DNA of 64,000 nt, taken from an uncultured Maricaulis sp. (GTDB taxonomy: Bacteria; Pseudomonadota; Alphaproteobacteria; Caulobacterales; Maricaulaceae). Shown one piece after another: positions 43,978-53,357 of this stretch (positions within the stretch are counted from its first letter, which is position 1; the number at the start of each line of letters is the position of its first letter). Position numbers and translations under genes: made by a program. The notes below the pieces were generated by a model that searched no databases, had not been told where the DNA came from, and saw only the letters and a program-made list of their open reading frames with translations. The stretch lies in NCBI RefSeq assembly GCF_947259345.1, contig NZ_CAMYLS010000029.1, forward strand, positions 27,993-91,992, read 5' to 3'.

Positions 43978-45879
43978 TTACTTCTGGAACCAGTCATGGA
44001 TCTTTTTGGCCATGGCTTTGGAGATGCCGTCAACCGCTTCCAGGTCTGCCAGTGCCGCATTGCGCACCGCCTTGGCCGATCCGAAATGCGCCAGCAGCGC
44101 CTTCTTGCGCGACGGGCCGATACCGTCGATCCCGTCCAGCGGGTTTTCGGTCATCTGCTTCTTGCGCTTGGCCCGATGGCCGCCAATGGCAAAGCGGTGG
44201 GCTTCATCGCGCAGACGCTGGAGATAGTAGAGGACCGGATCCTTCATCGGCAGTTTGAAGGGTGGCTTGCCGGGCAGGTAGAAGGCTTCGCGACCGGCAT
44301 CGCGTTCCGGACCTTTCGCGATAGCAGCGATGGTGATGCCGGTTTCTGCTGTAATGCCAAGCTCCTCGGCGATCTCCATGACCGAGGAGAGCTGACCCTT
44401 GCCGCCATCGATCAGGACGAGATCGGGCACGGGGGCGCCGTCTTCCTGCTCTTTCAGGAGCCGCGAGAAGCGCCGTTTCAGCATCGCCTTCATCATCGCG
44501 AAATCGTCATTGGTGGCGGCGTCATCACCCTTCATGTTGAAGCGGCGATAATGGTTCTTCTCGAAGCCTTCCGGCCCGGCCACGATCATCGCGCCCAGCG
44601 CATTCGTCCCCTGGATATGGGAATTGTCATAGACCTCAATGCGCTGGGGCAGGTCGGGCAGGTCGAAAATGCGCTGCACGCCCTTGAGCAATTGGGTCTG
44701 GGTCGCGCTTTCCGACAGGCGGCGGGCGAGGCTCTCGCGGGCATTGGTCAGCGTGCGCTCGACCAGTTTGCGCTTCTCGCCGCGCTTGGGCGTATGCAGG
44801 GCGACCTTGCGCTCGGCCTTCAGGCTCAGCGCCTCGCCCAGCAATTCGGCTTCCTCGATCTCGTGCGACAGGAGGATCAGGCCCGGAGCCGGCTTGTCGT
44901 CATAGAATTGCGCCACGAAGGCGGCCAGCACCTCGGCCGGTTCGGCCTCGCTGTCATGGCGCGGGAAGAAGGACTGATTGCCCCAATTCTGTCCCGCGCG
45001 GAAGAAGAAGACCTGGACGCAGGACTTGCCACCATCCTGATGTACCGCGACCACATCGGCTTCCTCGACCCCGTCCGGATTGATGCCCTGGTCGGTGGTC
45101 ACCGCGGCAATGGCGCGGATCCGGTCGCGCAGCTTGGCGGCGCTTTCAAAGTCCATGGCCTCGGCCGCCTCATTCATGCGGGTCTGCAAATCCTGGCGCA
45201 GGGCATTGGAGCGGCCGCGCAGAAAGTCCGTCGCCTCGGAGACCAGCGCGTCATAGGCGGCCGGTTCGATCAGATCGACGCAAGGCCCGGCGCAGCGCTT
45301 GATCTGGTACAGCATGCAGGGCCGCGAGCGGCCTTCATAGACGCTGTCGGAACAGGTGCGGACCAGGAAGGCCTTTTGCAGCGTGTTGAGGGTCTGGTTG
45401 ACCGCGCCGACCGAGGCAAAGGGACCGAAATAATCGCCCTTCACCTTGCGCGCCCCGCGATGCTTGGTCAGTTGCGGCGCGGGATGGTCCTTGCGGATCA
45501 GGATATAGGGGAAGCTCTTGTCGTCGCGCAGCAGGATATTGAAGCGCGGCTTCAGCGACTTGATCAGATTGGCTTCCAGCAGGAGGGCTTCGGTCTCGGT
45601 CTGGGTGACCACGAACTCCATCCGGCGGGTCAGCGCGATCATCATGGCGATGCGGTTGGAATGCCCGCGGCCATTGGCATAATTGGACACCCGGTTCTTC
45701 AGATGCCGGGCCTTGCCGACATAGAGCACCGCCCCATCTTCGCCGAACATGCGATAGACGCCCGGCCTGGGTGGCAGGTTCCTGACATAGTCCGCGATGA
45801 GTTTCGCGCCCGTCAGAGATTGCGCCTGCGCGGCGGAAGCGTCATCTATCGGATCAGATTGAGGAGTTTGGGACGACAT
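43978..45879 (-). CDS. uvrC: Excinuclease ABC subunit C
   Basis: A 633-residue UvrC. The N-terminal GIY-YIG nuclease domain has [20 protein letters not shown]; a central UVR motif ([18 protein letters not shown]) follows a cysteine-containing segment; the RNase H-like nuclease domain has [20 protein letters not shown] and [20 protein letters not shown]; two C-terminal helix-hairpin-helix motifs have [18 protein letters not shown] and [12 protein letters not shown]. It cuts both sides of bulky DNA lesions. Its start codon shares the palindrome ACATGT with the divergent reductase gene, leaving no gap between them. Confidence 0.95.
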   Translation of the reverse strand: MSSQTPQSDPIDDASAAQAQSLTGAKLIADYVRNLPPRPGVYRMFGEDGAVLYVGKARHLKNRVSNYANGRGHSNRIAMMIALTRRMEFVVTQTETEALLLEANLIKSLKPRFNILLRDDKSFPYILIRKDHPAPQLTKHRGARKVKGDYFGPFASVGAVNQTLNTLQKAFLVRTCSDSVYEGRSRPCMLYQIKRCAGPCVDLIEPAAYDALVSEATDFLRGRSNALRQDLQTRMNEAAEAMDFESAAKLRDRIRAIAAVTTDQGINPDGVEEADVVAVHQDGGKSCVQVFFFRAGQNWGNQSFFPRHDSEAEPAEVLAAFVAQFYDDKPAPGLILLSHEIEEAELLGEALSLKAERKVALHTPKRGEKRKLVERTLTNARESLARRLSESATQTQLLKGVQRIFDLPDLPQRIEVYDNSHIQGTNALGAMIVAGPEGFEKNHYRRFNMKGDDAATNDDFAMMKAMLKRRFSRLLKEQEDGAPVPDLVLIDGGKGQLSSVMEIAEELGITAETGITIAAIAKGPERDAGREAFYLPGKPPFKLPMKDPVLYYLQRLRDEAHRFAIGGHRAKRKKQMTENPLDGIDGIGPSRKKALLAHFGSAKAVRNAALADLEAVDGISKAMAKKIHDWFQK

Positions 45880-46645
45880 GTCGGACAGGATTGCGCTCGT
45901 AACCGGCGGCGGCAAGCGCCTGGGTGCCAAAATCGCCAGCGCCCTCGGTGAGGATGGCTGGCATGTGATCGTTCATTACAATGCTTCGGCCGAAGCCGCG
46001 AACCAGCTGGCTGCGGATATTCGCAGCGCTGGCGGGTCGGCGGAGGCGGTCGGGTTTGACCTTTCCGACACGGGCGCCATCGACGCCTTCATGTCCGATG
46101 TGGGCCGCGTCGATGTGCTGATCAACTCCGCCTCTATTTTCGAGATGGACCGGCCGGAAGACGTCACCCCGCAATCGCTGGAAGATCACTGGCGCATCAA
46201 TACCGCTGCGCCGGTCCTGCTGGCCAAGGCGATGGCGGCCCATCATACCGGCCGCGCCTCGGGCTGTGTAATCAATCTGCTCGACCAGAAACTCTTCAAT
46301 CTCAATCCGGACTTCTTCGCCTACACCCTGTCCAAGCAGGCCCTGCTGGGCGCGACGACCACGATGGCGATGGCCTTTGCGCCGGCCGTTCGCGTCAATG
46401 CGATCGCGCCGGGCATCACCCTGCCATCGGGTGGTCAGAGCGAGGACGAGTTCGCACGCGCCCATGCCATGAACCCGATGCGCGGTGGCTCGACGCCGGA
46501 CGACATCATCCGCGCGGTGCGCTTCATCCTTGCGACCCCGTCCATGACAGGCGAGACGATCACCATTGATGGTGGCCAGCATCTCGACGCTCGCAATCGC
46601 GATGTTATGTATGCCGCCAATCCGCCGCAGGACGATGCCTCATGA
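45878..46645 (+). CDS. SDR reductase, FolM/pteridine-reductase-like
   Basis: A 255-residue short-chain dehydrogenase. The cofactor motif is TGGGKRLG, the TGxxxRxG variant of pteridine reductases and Fol[12 protein letters not shown] follows, then the active-site YTLSK and PGITLPSG. It starts at an ATG that overlaps the uvrC start on the other strand. It overlaps the FolB-like gene downstream (ATGA), which supports a role in reducing dihydro-pterins to the tetrahydro form. Confidence 0.85.
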   Translation: MSDRIALVTGGGKRLGAKIASALGEDGWHVIVHYNASAEAANQLAADIRSAGGSAEAVGFDLSDTGAIDAFMSDVGRVDVLINSASIFEMDRPEDVTPQSLEDHWRINTAAPVLLAKAMAAHHTGRASGCVINLLDQKLFNLNPDFFAYTLSKQALLGATTTMAMAFAPAVRVNAIAPGITLPSGGQSEDEFARAHAMNPMRGGSTPDDIIRAVRFILATPSMTGETITIDGGQHLDARNRDVMYAANPPQDDAS

Positions 46646-47043
46646 GACTGGACCAGGTGATCGAGAATGCCCTCGCCAATGCGTCGGGCGAGGATGTCTT
46701 CGTCTATCGTCTCGAGGGTGTGAAGCTGGATGTCGAGATCGGCATTCACGACTATGAGCGCGGCGTGAAACAGCGCGTCCTGATCGATGTTGTCACCCTG
46801 GTCAACAAGACCTGGTGCGGCTCGGACGACATCGCCACCGTGGTCGATTACGACTATATCCTGCACGGTATCAAGGCGCTGGAAGCGCGCCAGTTCGACC
46901 TTCAGGAAACCCTGTGCGGTGTCGTCCTCGATCTCGCCCTGGAACCCGCCACCGTCGCCGCCGCCCAGGTCACCACCCGCAAGGTCGATGCCTATGCGGA
47001 CGCCGAGGCCGTTGGTCTGACACGGTTCCGCCGGAAGGTTTAG
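46642..47043 (+). CDS. folB: Dihydroneopterin aldolase family protein (FolB-like)
   Basis: A 133-residue FolB-fold protein: LEGVKLDVEIGIHDYERGVK, RVLIDVVTLVNKTW, the DYDYI region (usually the Y and E that bind the pterin), and a C-terminal lysine-containing TTRKVDAYADAEAVG. It should act in folate or related pterin synthesis. It is co-translated with the FolM-like reductase. The exact substrate (neopterin or monapterin) cannot be told; the pair resembles the folB/folM combination. Confidence 0.82.
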   Translation: MRLDQVIENALANASGEDVFVYRLEGVKLDVEIGIHDYERGVKQRVLIDVVTLVNKTWCGSDDIATVVDYDYILHGIKALEARQFDLQETLCGVVLDLALEPATVAAAQVTTRKVDAYADAEAVGLTRFRRKV

Positions 47044-47089
47044 GTCGCGCCATTCGCAGGTGCAGACGCGCCATCGGCGCACAATGCCC

Positions 47090-47220
47090 CATAGATCACT
47101 TGCCGAGACGTCGCCGTATCCGGTTTTCCAGGTCAAGGGCGCGAGCGCGCCGCTTCGCGGTTTCACCCTTGAGCTGGAAAACCGGATACGGCCCGCTGGC
47201 TGAAAAGGGATTTACGGCTC
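47090..47220. repeat. Long-hairpin intergenic repeat, family B copy 1
   Basis: The 26-base arm at 47114-47139 is complementary to 47166-47191 at 25 of 26 positions. The 26-base loop contains CCGCTTCGCGGTTTCA. Outer sequences (CATAGATCACTTGCCGAG and GCTGGCTGAAAAGG) are shared with copy 2. It fills the gap between the FolB-like and LysE genes. Copy 2 (61160-61345) has different arm sequences but the same pairing. Confidence 0.88.
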
Positions 47221-47283
47221 GGTCCGCGCAAGGCGCCCCCATGAACAAACGTGGTGGTAAAGCTTGCGCGATCAAGGTCGACG

Positions 47284-47880
47284 CTAAACGAGACTTTCCA
47301 CCACAAGTCCCAGCGCCAGCAGGACAAGCGTGCCGCCGACTGTGATGTTGAACAGCCGCATGCGGACGGGGTTGGCCAGGAAGCGGCGGATGCTGCTGCC
47401 CAGGACTGCCCAGCTGCCGACCCCGACCAGGCAAAGCGCGAAATACAAGCTGGCAAAAACGGCCAATTCCGCGCTGGGTCCGGTCAGTTCGAACAGTGAG
47501 ACCGCGGCCAGACAAGCCGCCCAGGCCTTGGGATTGACCCATTGCATGAGGGCGCCTTGCCAGGCACGGGGCAGGTCCGGTCTGTCGGTCTCCGCAAGGC
47601 CGGTCGGAGCGAGCGCGATCCTGATGCCGAACCAGACAATCACGGCGGCGCCGATCGCCGACAGGGCCTGCATCCAGTATCCGCCCATCGCGGCCACCAG
47701 ATTGGCGGCCAGCCCCACCGCCACCAAGAGGGCGGTAAAGCCGGCTGTCGAGCCGACCACAAAGGGCAGGGCGCGGACCGGTCCGTGATGCAGTCCGGCG
47801 GACAGCGTCATCATGTTCACCGGTCCCGGCGAGATCGACATGGTCAGCGCAAACGCGCTCATGGCCAGCAAATTTCCCAT
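47284..47880 (-). CDS. LysE/RhtB-family translocator
   Basis: A 198-residue membrane protein with about six membrane segments. The family N-terminus is GNLLAMSAFALTMSISPGPV then NMMTLSAGLHHG, with the conserved SPGP; later QWVNPKAWAACLAAVSLF. It exports amino acids or related metabolites. Divergent from a LysR-type regulator, the usual arrangement for LysE-type exporters controlled by the neighbour. Confidence 0.9.
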   Translation of the reverse strand: MGNLLAMSAFALTMSISPGPVNMMTLSAGLHHGPVRALPFVVGSTAGFTALLVAVGLAANLVAAMGGYWMQALSAIGAAVIVWFGIRIALAPTGLAETDRPDLPRAWQGALMQWVNPKAWAACLAAVSLFELTGPSAELAVFASLYFALCLVGVGSWAVLGSSIRRFLANPVRMRLFNITVGGTLVLLALGLVVESLV

Positions 47881-47968
47881 CGCAGTCTCCTTTTACGAGG
47901 AGGTAGCCGCTGCTGATAAAGTTGATTAGATTGTCTGATTGATACTTATCGTTCGAAAAATCTGATGA
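47881..47968. promoter_or_regulatory. Divergent LysE/LysR control region
   Basis: This 88-base AT-rich stretch separates the divergent lysE-like and LysR genes. It holds the lysE-like SD (GGAG in TAAAAGGAGACTGCG), and an imperfect dyad around TTAGATTGTCTGA at about 47927-47939, with the T-N11-A pattern that LysR proteins recognise. This reading is inferred from position and pattern. Confidence 0.4.
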
Positions 47969-48880
47969 ATGCTTGAGCAACTCAAATCGCTTGCCACATT
48001 CGGCATGGTGCTGCGGACAGGCTCGTTCCGCGGTGCTGCGGAGCAGCTGGGCATGGCGCCGTCGACAGTCAGCTATCATGTCAGCGCGCTGGAGGGAGCG
48101 CTGGGTGCGCCCCTGCTGAACCGCTCGACCCGTCGCCTGTCGCCAACCCCGTTGGGCGAAGCACTGGGGGAACAGGCGGATACGATGTTGGCAGCCGCCC
48201 AGACGGCAATGCATTTGGCCGGGACGCGTACCGGTGTGCTGCGTGGTCAGCTCTCTGTCACTTGTACCTCGGCGGTGATCGGCGCCGGTTTCGGCGAGGC
48301 GGTGGCGGCCTTCACGCGGACCTATCCCGACATCACCATCCGGCTCGATGTGTCGGACGTGGCGGCCGATCTGATTGCCGGGCGTTTCGATCTGGGCATT
48401 CGCGCAGGCCAGTTCGCCGATAGTGCCATGAAGACGCGCCGGATCGGGCGGATCGAGCGTTGCCTGGTCTGCGCGCCGCGGCTTCGGGACGCGGAGGTCG
48501 TGCTCCTTGATGCGGACGAGCTGGCTCAACGGCCCTGGATACGCCTCGCCAGCATGTCACCGCGCCGCGCCTTGCTGGCGCCGGACGGGGAGACGGTCGA
48601 ACTGGCAACGATGACCCATGCCGAAGTCGGCAGCATCGATGCGATGATCGAACTGGCACTGGCCGGCATGGGGGTCGCGACGCCGCCCGCCCATCTCGTT
48701 GCCGGACATCTTGCTTCAGGCGCACTCGTGGAAGCCGCACCAGGCTGGCACGTGCCGCCTATCGACTTGCACGCCGTCTGGCCTGGTTCACGAACAGAGT
48801 CGCCGCTGCGCCGCGCCTTCGTCCGTCATCTGCTGGAGACGTGGACGCCGCCGCTTAGCGCGACCGGCTCTGCAGGGTAG
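47969..48880 (+). CDS. LysR-family transcriptional regulator
   Basis: A 303-residue regulator. The N-terminal winged helix is LATFGMVLRTGSFRGAAEQL and GMAPSTVSYHVSALEGALGA, followed by a LTTR substrate-binding domain with GQLSVTCTSAVIGAGFGEAV and LGIRAGQFADSAM. It probably controls the divergent LysE-like exporter gene. A half copy of family A repeat follows. Confidence 0.92.
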   Translation: MLEQLKSLATFGMVLRTGSFRGAAEQLGMAPSTVSYHVSALEGALGAPLLNRSTRRLSPTPLGEALGEQADTMLAAAQTAMHLAGTRTGVLRGQLSVTCTSAVIGAGFGEAVAAFTRTYPDITIRLDVSDVAADLIAGRFDLGIRAGQFADSAMKTRRIGRIERCLVCAPRLRDAEVVLLDADELAQRPWIRLASMSPRRALLAPDGETVELATMTHAEVGSIDAMIELALAGMGVATPPAHLVAGHLASGALVEAAPGWHVPPIDLHAVWPGSRTESPLRRAFVRHLLETWTPPLSATGSAG

Positions 48881-48890
48881 GCACCAGCCG

Positions 48891-48941
48891 GGTCCCTGAC
48901 TTTCGCCCGGCTTTCGCCGGGCGTCCATCAGGGATGACGAG
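48891..48941 (+). repeat. Family A repeat, right-half copy
   Basis: GGTCCCTGACTTTCGCCCGG, a hairpin GCCCGGCTTTCGCCGGGC, and CAGGGATGACGAG match the right half of family A copies 2 and 3. The left half is missing. It lies between the converging LysR and DUF418 genes. Confidence 0.8.
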
Positions 48942-48958
48942 AGGTGGTCGTTGCACCT

Positions 48959-50164
48959 TTACCCGGCTGCCTCGACGGGCTTTTCCTTCAAGAGCGGCTG
49001 CGCCTTGCCATAGGTCAGCGAGCGCCAGACCCATTCCAGTGGGCCGAAGCGGAAGAAGTGGAGCCAGATCGGCGACCAGATCAGCTGGACGGCCCAGACG
49101 ATCAGGACCAGCTTGGCCTGGTCGACCCGCTCCACCGTTCCGAACAGGCCGAGGCCCGGCGCGCCGACGAAGATGAAGCTCATGATCAGGGTCTGGCTGA
49201 GATAATTGGTGAAGGCCATCCGGCCGGTCGCCGCGAAGAGTTTGATGATCAGGCTGAAGAGGCCGATCTTCGACAGCAGCATGACGGCCGAGGCATAGCC
49301 GAAGGACAGGGTCAGGCTGCCGATATAGGTCAGCGCATTGCCGTCAGCCATGGCTTGCGTCTCGAACTCACCGGCAATCATCACCGTTGTCGATTCGTGG
49401 CAGAGCCACCAGCCGAGGGGCAGGGTGATCAGGGCCAGGATGCCATAGCGGGCATGGCTCCAGCTGGCCGACAGGAAGCCGCTCTTGAACAGCGCCATGC
49501 CGATGAACATCAGGCCGAGCGTTCTGGGGCCAAGGCCAATCATCGAGAAGAGCTGCCCGACCAAGGCAAAACCGGCATTCCAGGGCAGGCGGTCAACAAA
49601 GCCGGCCTGGTAGGCGGCTGTCATTCCGGTTTGGAAACCGGCTATCATTTCGGCTTCCTGGGCAGCACTTTCCGGTGTTGCGAACATCACGCCGAGATAG
49701 CCACCGCCGACCATCAACAAGGCGGTGATGCTGATCAGGACAAGGCCCCAGATGACCAGTTTGAGCGGCGCCATGCGGCGGGCCTTCACGGCGATCATGC
49801 CAAGCAGGGCATAGTGGACGAGGATATCACCCCACCACAGGAAATAGGCGTGGACGGCCCCGATCGCGAGCAGCCACAGCATGCGTGGATAATGCTTGCC
49901 GACATCATCGCCATCGCCCGCCATCAGGATGATGCCGGCGCCGAACAGGGTCGAAAAAATGGTGATGAACTTGAAGGCGAAGAAGGTATGGGCCATAGCC
50001 CAGACATCCAGATTGGCGCCGGTCAGATCCATCTGCATGGTGGGATCGTCATAGGCAAAGGGCGTCATCGCGAAGCCCTGGACATTCATCATCAAAATGC
50101 CCAGCACGGCGATGCCACGCAGGGCATCGATCGAGACCAGACGGTCTGTTCTTGGTGCATTCAT
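48959..50164 (-). CDS. DUF418 domain-containing membrane protein
   Basis: About 401 residues from ATG 50164. The N-terminus RLVSIDALRGIAVLGILMMN is the signature of this family (DUF1624/DUF418 superfamily), and the C-terminal block with FAATGRMAFTNYLSQTLIMS and FRFGPLEWVWRSLTYGKAQ is the DUF418 domain. About ten membrane segments. Distantly acyltransferase-like; real function unknown. Single gene. Confidence 0.88.
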   Translation of the reverse strand: MNAPRTDRLVSIDALRGIAVLGILMMNVQGFAMTPFAYDDPTMQMDLTGANLDVWAMAHTFFAFKFITIFSTLFGAGIILMAGDGDDVGKHYPRMLWLLAIGAVHAYFLWWGDILVHYALLGMIAVKARRMAPLKLVIWGLVLISITALLMVGGGYLGVMFATPESAAQEAEMIAGFQTGMTAAYQAGFVDRLPWNAGFALVGQLFSMIGLGPRTLGLMFIGMALFKSGFLSASWSHARYGILALITLPLGWWLCHESTTVMIAGEFETQAMADGNALTYIGSLTLSFGYASAVMLLSKIGLFSLIIKLFAATGRMAFTNYLSQTLIMSFIFVGAPGLGLFGTVERVDQAKLVLIVWAVQLIWSPIWLHFFRFGPLEWVWRSLTYGKAQPLLKEKPVEAAG

Positions 50165-50338
50165 CGGTCTTGTCCCCCTCAACCCGGATGCGATAGCGCG
50201 GAAGACTAGCGCCATGAAACCGGAAAGTCCCGGGGATAGATTGCGGCCGCGTCCCCCCTGTCTTGCTGATCGGCGGAATTGCCCCGTATTCCGGCTGTGG
50301 GGGATGTGCCAGAGTGCGGGGCTTCAAGGGAGGCCTGC

Positions 50339-51052
50339 ATGGATCGACGTTTCTTCACGCTGGGACTGGCCAGCGCGCTTGTCATGGCGGCCAGCCCCGT
50401 CCGGGCCGGCCAGTTCGGTCTGTCCGATCGTCAGGCGAGCGAGGGGATTCGCGCCGCGCTGGGCCAGGCGGCCCGGCTGGCGACCACGCGTCTGGGACGA
50501 ACAGACGGGTTTTTCGGTGATCCACAGGTGCGTATTCCGCTGCCGTCGCGGATCCGGGATCTGCAATCCATGCTGCGCCGGGTCGGCCTGTCGGCCCAGC
50601 TCGATGATCTGGAACGCCAGATCAACCGCTCGGCCGAGGCGGCGATGCCAGCCGTGCAGACCATTTTCGTTGATGCGGTGCGCTCCATCACCCTGGATGA
50701 TGCGGTCGGCATTGTCCGTGGCGGCGACCGCTCGGCCACCGATTATCTGGAGCGGCGCACCTCCGACCAGCTCTTCGCCCTGATCCGCCCGCGCATGGAA
50801 AACACGCTGGAAGCCTCCGGGGCCTACCGCACCCTGCAACCGATCGAGGAGCGGATGAATAGTCAGGGCGGTTTCCTGGGCCGCCTCATGCAAGGCCGCT
50901 CGGGCGGGCAATCCCTGCGTGATCAGTTGACTGAAGATGCCTCGCGTCGGGCCATGGCCGGTGTCTTCCATTATGTCGGCGAAGAAGAGCGGGCCATTCG
51001 GCGCGATCCGGTCAATCGCACGACCGACATCCTGCGACGCGTCTTCGGTTAA
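50339..51052 (+). CDS. DUF4197 domain-containing exported protein
   Basis: About 237 residues from ATG 50339 (GGGAGG six bases upstream). A signal peptide (MDRRFFTLGLASALVMAASP, cleavage near VRAGQ) is followed by the DUF4197 core: GLSDRQASEGIRAALGQAAR, GFFGDPQVRIPLPSRIRDL, and TDYLERRTSDQLFALIRPRM. Function unknown. The 174 bases upstream, toward the divergent DUF418 gene, show no clear signal. Confidence 0.85.
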   Translation: MDRRFFTLGLASALVMAASPVRAGQFGLSDRQASEGIRAALGQAARLATTRLGRTDGFFGDPQVRIPLPSRIRDLQSMLRRVGLSAQLDDLERQINRSAEAAMPAVQTIFVDAVRSITLDDAVGIVRGGDRSATDYLERRTSDQLFALIRPRMENTLEASGAYRTLQPIEERMNSQGGFLGRLMQGRSGGQSLRDQLTEDASRRAMAGVFHYVGEEERAIRRDPVNRTTDILRRVFG

Positions 51053-51144
51053 GCCGATCACGGCCAAGTGACCCATCGCGACTGGCCGCCGGTCGCGGAA
51101 TGGGCAGACTGGATCCGCTCGGGCTGGAGGGGAGTTGCCGGTCG

Positions 51145-52188
51145 ATGCTGATTGTCAGAATCTGCCTGTCTGTGATTGTGCTTTGGGGAGTCGGTATTGC
51201 GTCGGCGAGTGCGCAGCCGCGCCATGAAATCGACTGCGAGGCCGGTGGTCGCCATCATGTCGCGGCGCGCGGCGTGGCATTCCTGGTTGTCCACCGCGGC
51301 ATCCTTGTATGCGAGCGCTATGATCGCGGAGTCGAGGCGGACGAGGCCAGGTGGCTGGCCAGTGGGACGAAAAGCTTCACCCCGGTCATCATCGCCCTCG
51401 CCGTCCAGGACGGACTGCTCGAGCTGGACCAGCCGGCAGCCGAGATTCTCACAGAATGGCAGGATGATCCGGACCGGTCCGCCATCACCATCCGTCAGTT
51501 GCTCGATCAGTCCAGCGGCTTGGCCGTCAATCCGCGCAATCGGCGCCTGCCCAGCTATCAGCGCGCGGTCGAAACCCGGCAGGAATACCCGCCGGGCGAG
51601 CGCTTCGTGTACGGCGCCGCGCATTTCGAGGCGCTGGGCGAGGTGGTGCGGCGGCGTCTTGCGGCGGCCGATCTGGACCCGACGCCGGCCGATTACCTGT
51701 TGCGCCGTTTTCTGAGACCGCTGGGGATTGGCGTCGGGGCCTGGCGCTCGGTGGATGGCAACCCGACGATGTCGGAAGGGACGCAGATTACGCCGCTCAA
51801 CTGGGCCCGATTCGGCCATGCTGTGTTGGAAGGTGGGCGTTTCCGGGAAGTCCAGCTGGGCGATCCCGATGTGCTGGCGGCGATGTGGGAGCCGAGTGCG
51901 GCCAATCCGAATTACGGGCTGGGCTGGTGGCTGATCAATCCGCCGGGCGGCGCATCAGGGATGCGGCGTGGCCCGCAGATCACGATGCATGACCCGGACT
52001 TTCCCTTTGTCGCCATGGCGGCTGGCGCGGGCGGTCAGCGTCTCTATGTCATTCCGCAGCTCGATCTGGTCGTGGTGCGGATGACGCGCGGTGTGGTGGA
52101 TGATCCGCGCACCCGGACCGAGGACTGGTCGGACCGGCGCTTTCTGCAGACGCTGATTGTGGACCGTCAGACCGGGACGGATGACTAG
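51145..52188 (+). CDS. Exported beta-lactamase-fold serine hydrolase
   Basis: About 347 residues from ATG 51145. Signal peptide ends near SASAQPRH. The catalytic SxxK is SGTKSFTP (about residue 77), and the region LDQSSGLAVNPRN and YGAAHFEALGEVV (in the place of YxN) are family features; GLGWWLINPPGG lies near the C-terminal KTG-like region. It belongs to the serine-hydrolase (class C-like) group; substrate unknown. The 3-prime end overlaps the convergent CaCA gene by four bases. Confidence 0.83.
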   Translation: MLIVRICLSVIVLWGVGIASASAQPRHEIDCEAGGRHHVAARGVAFLVVHRGILVCERYDRGVEADEARWLASGTKSFTPVIIALAVQDGLLELDQPAAEILTEWQDDPDRSAITIRQLLDQSSGLAVNPRNRRLPSYQRAVETRQEYPPGERFVYGAAHFEALGEVVRRRLAAADLDPTPADYLLRRFLRPLGIGVGAWRSVDGNPTMSEGTQITPLNWARFGHAVLEGGRFREVQLGDPDVLAAMWEPSAANPNYGLGWWLINPPGGASGMRRGPQITMHDPDFPFVAMAAGAGGQRLYVIPQLDLVVVRMTRGVVDDPRTRTEDWSDRRFLQTLIVDRQTGTDD

Positions 52189-53171
52189 CCGATGACGCCG
52201 CGGGCCAGCACGAAAATATAGCCGAGATAACCCGCAAAAAGCGCGGCTCCGAGCAGGCGGCTGATCGGCTGTTTGAGCAGGATCACGCCGGCAATGACCA
52301 CGCTCGCACCCAGCATGACCCAGAGGTCGAGGCTGAAGAAGCCTTCGGGGACCGGGAGCGTATTGCCCGTCAGGGCGGCGGCAATGCCCGTCGCGCCGCC
52401 GACCGCAAAGACGTTGAAGATGTTTGAGCCGAGGACATTGCCGATCGCCAGTTCGGCCTGGCGACGCACGGACGCCATAACCACGGTGGCGAGTTCCGGC
52501 AGGGACGTTCCGAACGCTACCGCTGTCAGCCCGATCAGCGCGTCATCCACGCCCAGATCCGCCGCTGCGGCCGTACCGCCCGATACGATCATCTGCGCGC
52601 CGATGGGCAGTCCCACGAGGCCGATCAGCAAGGAGCCAAGAATGGTCGGCATGGATTTCGGCAGACCGTCCATATGTTCCAGATCGGTCAGCTCGGCGAT
52701 GGTGGGATCATCACTCTTGCCACGCGCCAGGAAGGCCAGCAGGGCGATATAGCCGATGATCAGGCCGAACAGGATATAGCTCTCGACCGGTGAGATGATC
52801 CGGTCCCAACTGACCGCGATCAGGATCACGGCGGCCCCGAGCGCGAAGATCGCATTGCGTCGCACGCCCGGCGTGGTGGTCGCGATGGCGCCGAAGACGG
52901 CGGGAAGGCCGAGGATCAGCAGGAAGTTGGCTGTATTGGATCCGACAATATTGCCCAGCGCCAGTCCCGGTGCGCCCGAAAGGGCAGACTGGATCGAGAC
53001 CACCAGTTCCGGTGCCGAGGTGCCGAAGGCGATAATGGTCAGACCGACGAGGAGCGGCGGCAGTCGCCAGAGGCGAGCCAGCGCGGCGCCGCCACGCACA
53101 AGCAAATCTCCGCCGAACAGCAAAATCACGATGCCGGCCAGAATTAGAGCGATATAAGCGGGAGCAGCCAT
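52185..53171 (-). CDS. Calcium/sodium antiporter, CaCA family (YrbG-like)
   Basis: A 328-residue membrane exchanger with about ten membrane segments in two inverted halves. The alpha-repeat motifs are FGTSAPELVVSIQSALSG with GNIVGSNTANF, and FGTSLPELATVVMASV with GNVLGSNIFNV. It exchanges Ca2+ for Na+ or H+ across the inner membrane. A 26-codon reading frame lies just upstream on the same strand. Confidence 0.93.
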   Translation of the reverse strand: MAAPAYIALILAGIVILLFGGDLLVRGGAALARLWRLPPLLVGLTIIAFGTSAPELVVSIQSALSGAPGLALGNIVGSNTANFLLILGLPAVFGAIATTTPGVRRNAIFALGAAVILIAVSWDRIISPVESYILFGLIIGYIALLAFLARGKSDDPTIAELTDLEHMDGLPKSMPTILGSLLIGLVGLPIGAQMIVSGGTAAAADLGVDDALIGLTAVAFGTSLPELATVVMASVRRQAELAIGNVLGSNIFNVFAVGGATGIAAALTGNTLPVPEGFFSLDLWVMLGASVVIAGVILLKQPISRLLGAALFAGYLGYIFVLARGVIG

Positions 53172-53198
53172 TGACGGGCGGACCTTGCGGTTCGCGGA

Positions 53199-53279
53199 CT
53201 AGTCGAGACGGCGATATTCGATGAGATTGAGCAAACCGAAAATGCCTGCCACGAGGCCGAGAGCAATCAGAGCGTACAT
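53199..53279 (-). CDS. Candidate 26-residue single-pass membrane peptide
   Basis: The frame MYALIALGLVAGIFGLLNLI ending EYRRLD encodes one hydrophobic helix with a positively charged C-terminal end. GGGGAA lies about nine bases before the ATG. It is placed between the CaCA gene (27 bases downstream) and the divergent Nudix gene. The composition looks coding but there is no family evidence. Confidence 0.4.
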   Translation of the reverse strand: MYALIALGLVAGIFGLLNLIEYRRLD

Positions 53280-53357
53280 GAGAAAATTCCCCAAAACGGC
53301 ATGTGTTGGGTCCGTACATAACCCGCCGATGCGGCACTGGCTAGCGGTGGATGCGGC

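Noticed and set aside
43711..45951. A 746-codon open frame on the plus strand.
   Set aside because: It is antisense to uvrC and the membrane-protein gene. UvrC motifs run the whole length of the other strand.
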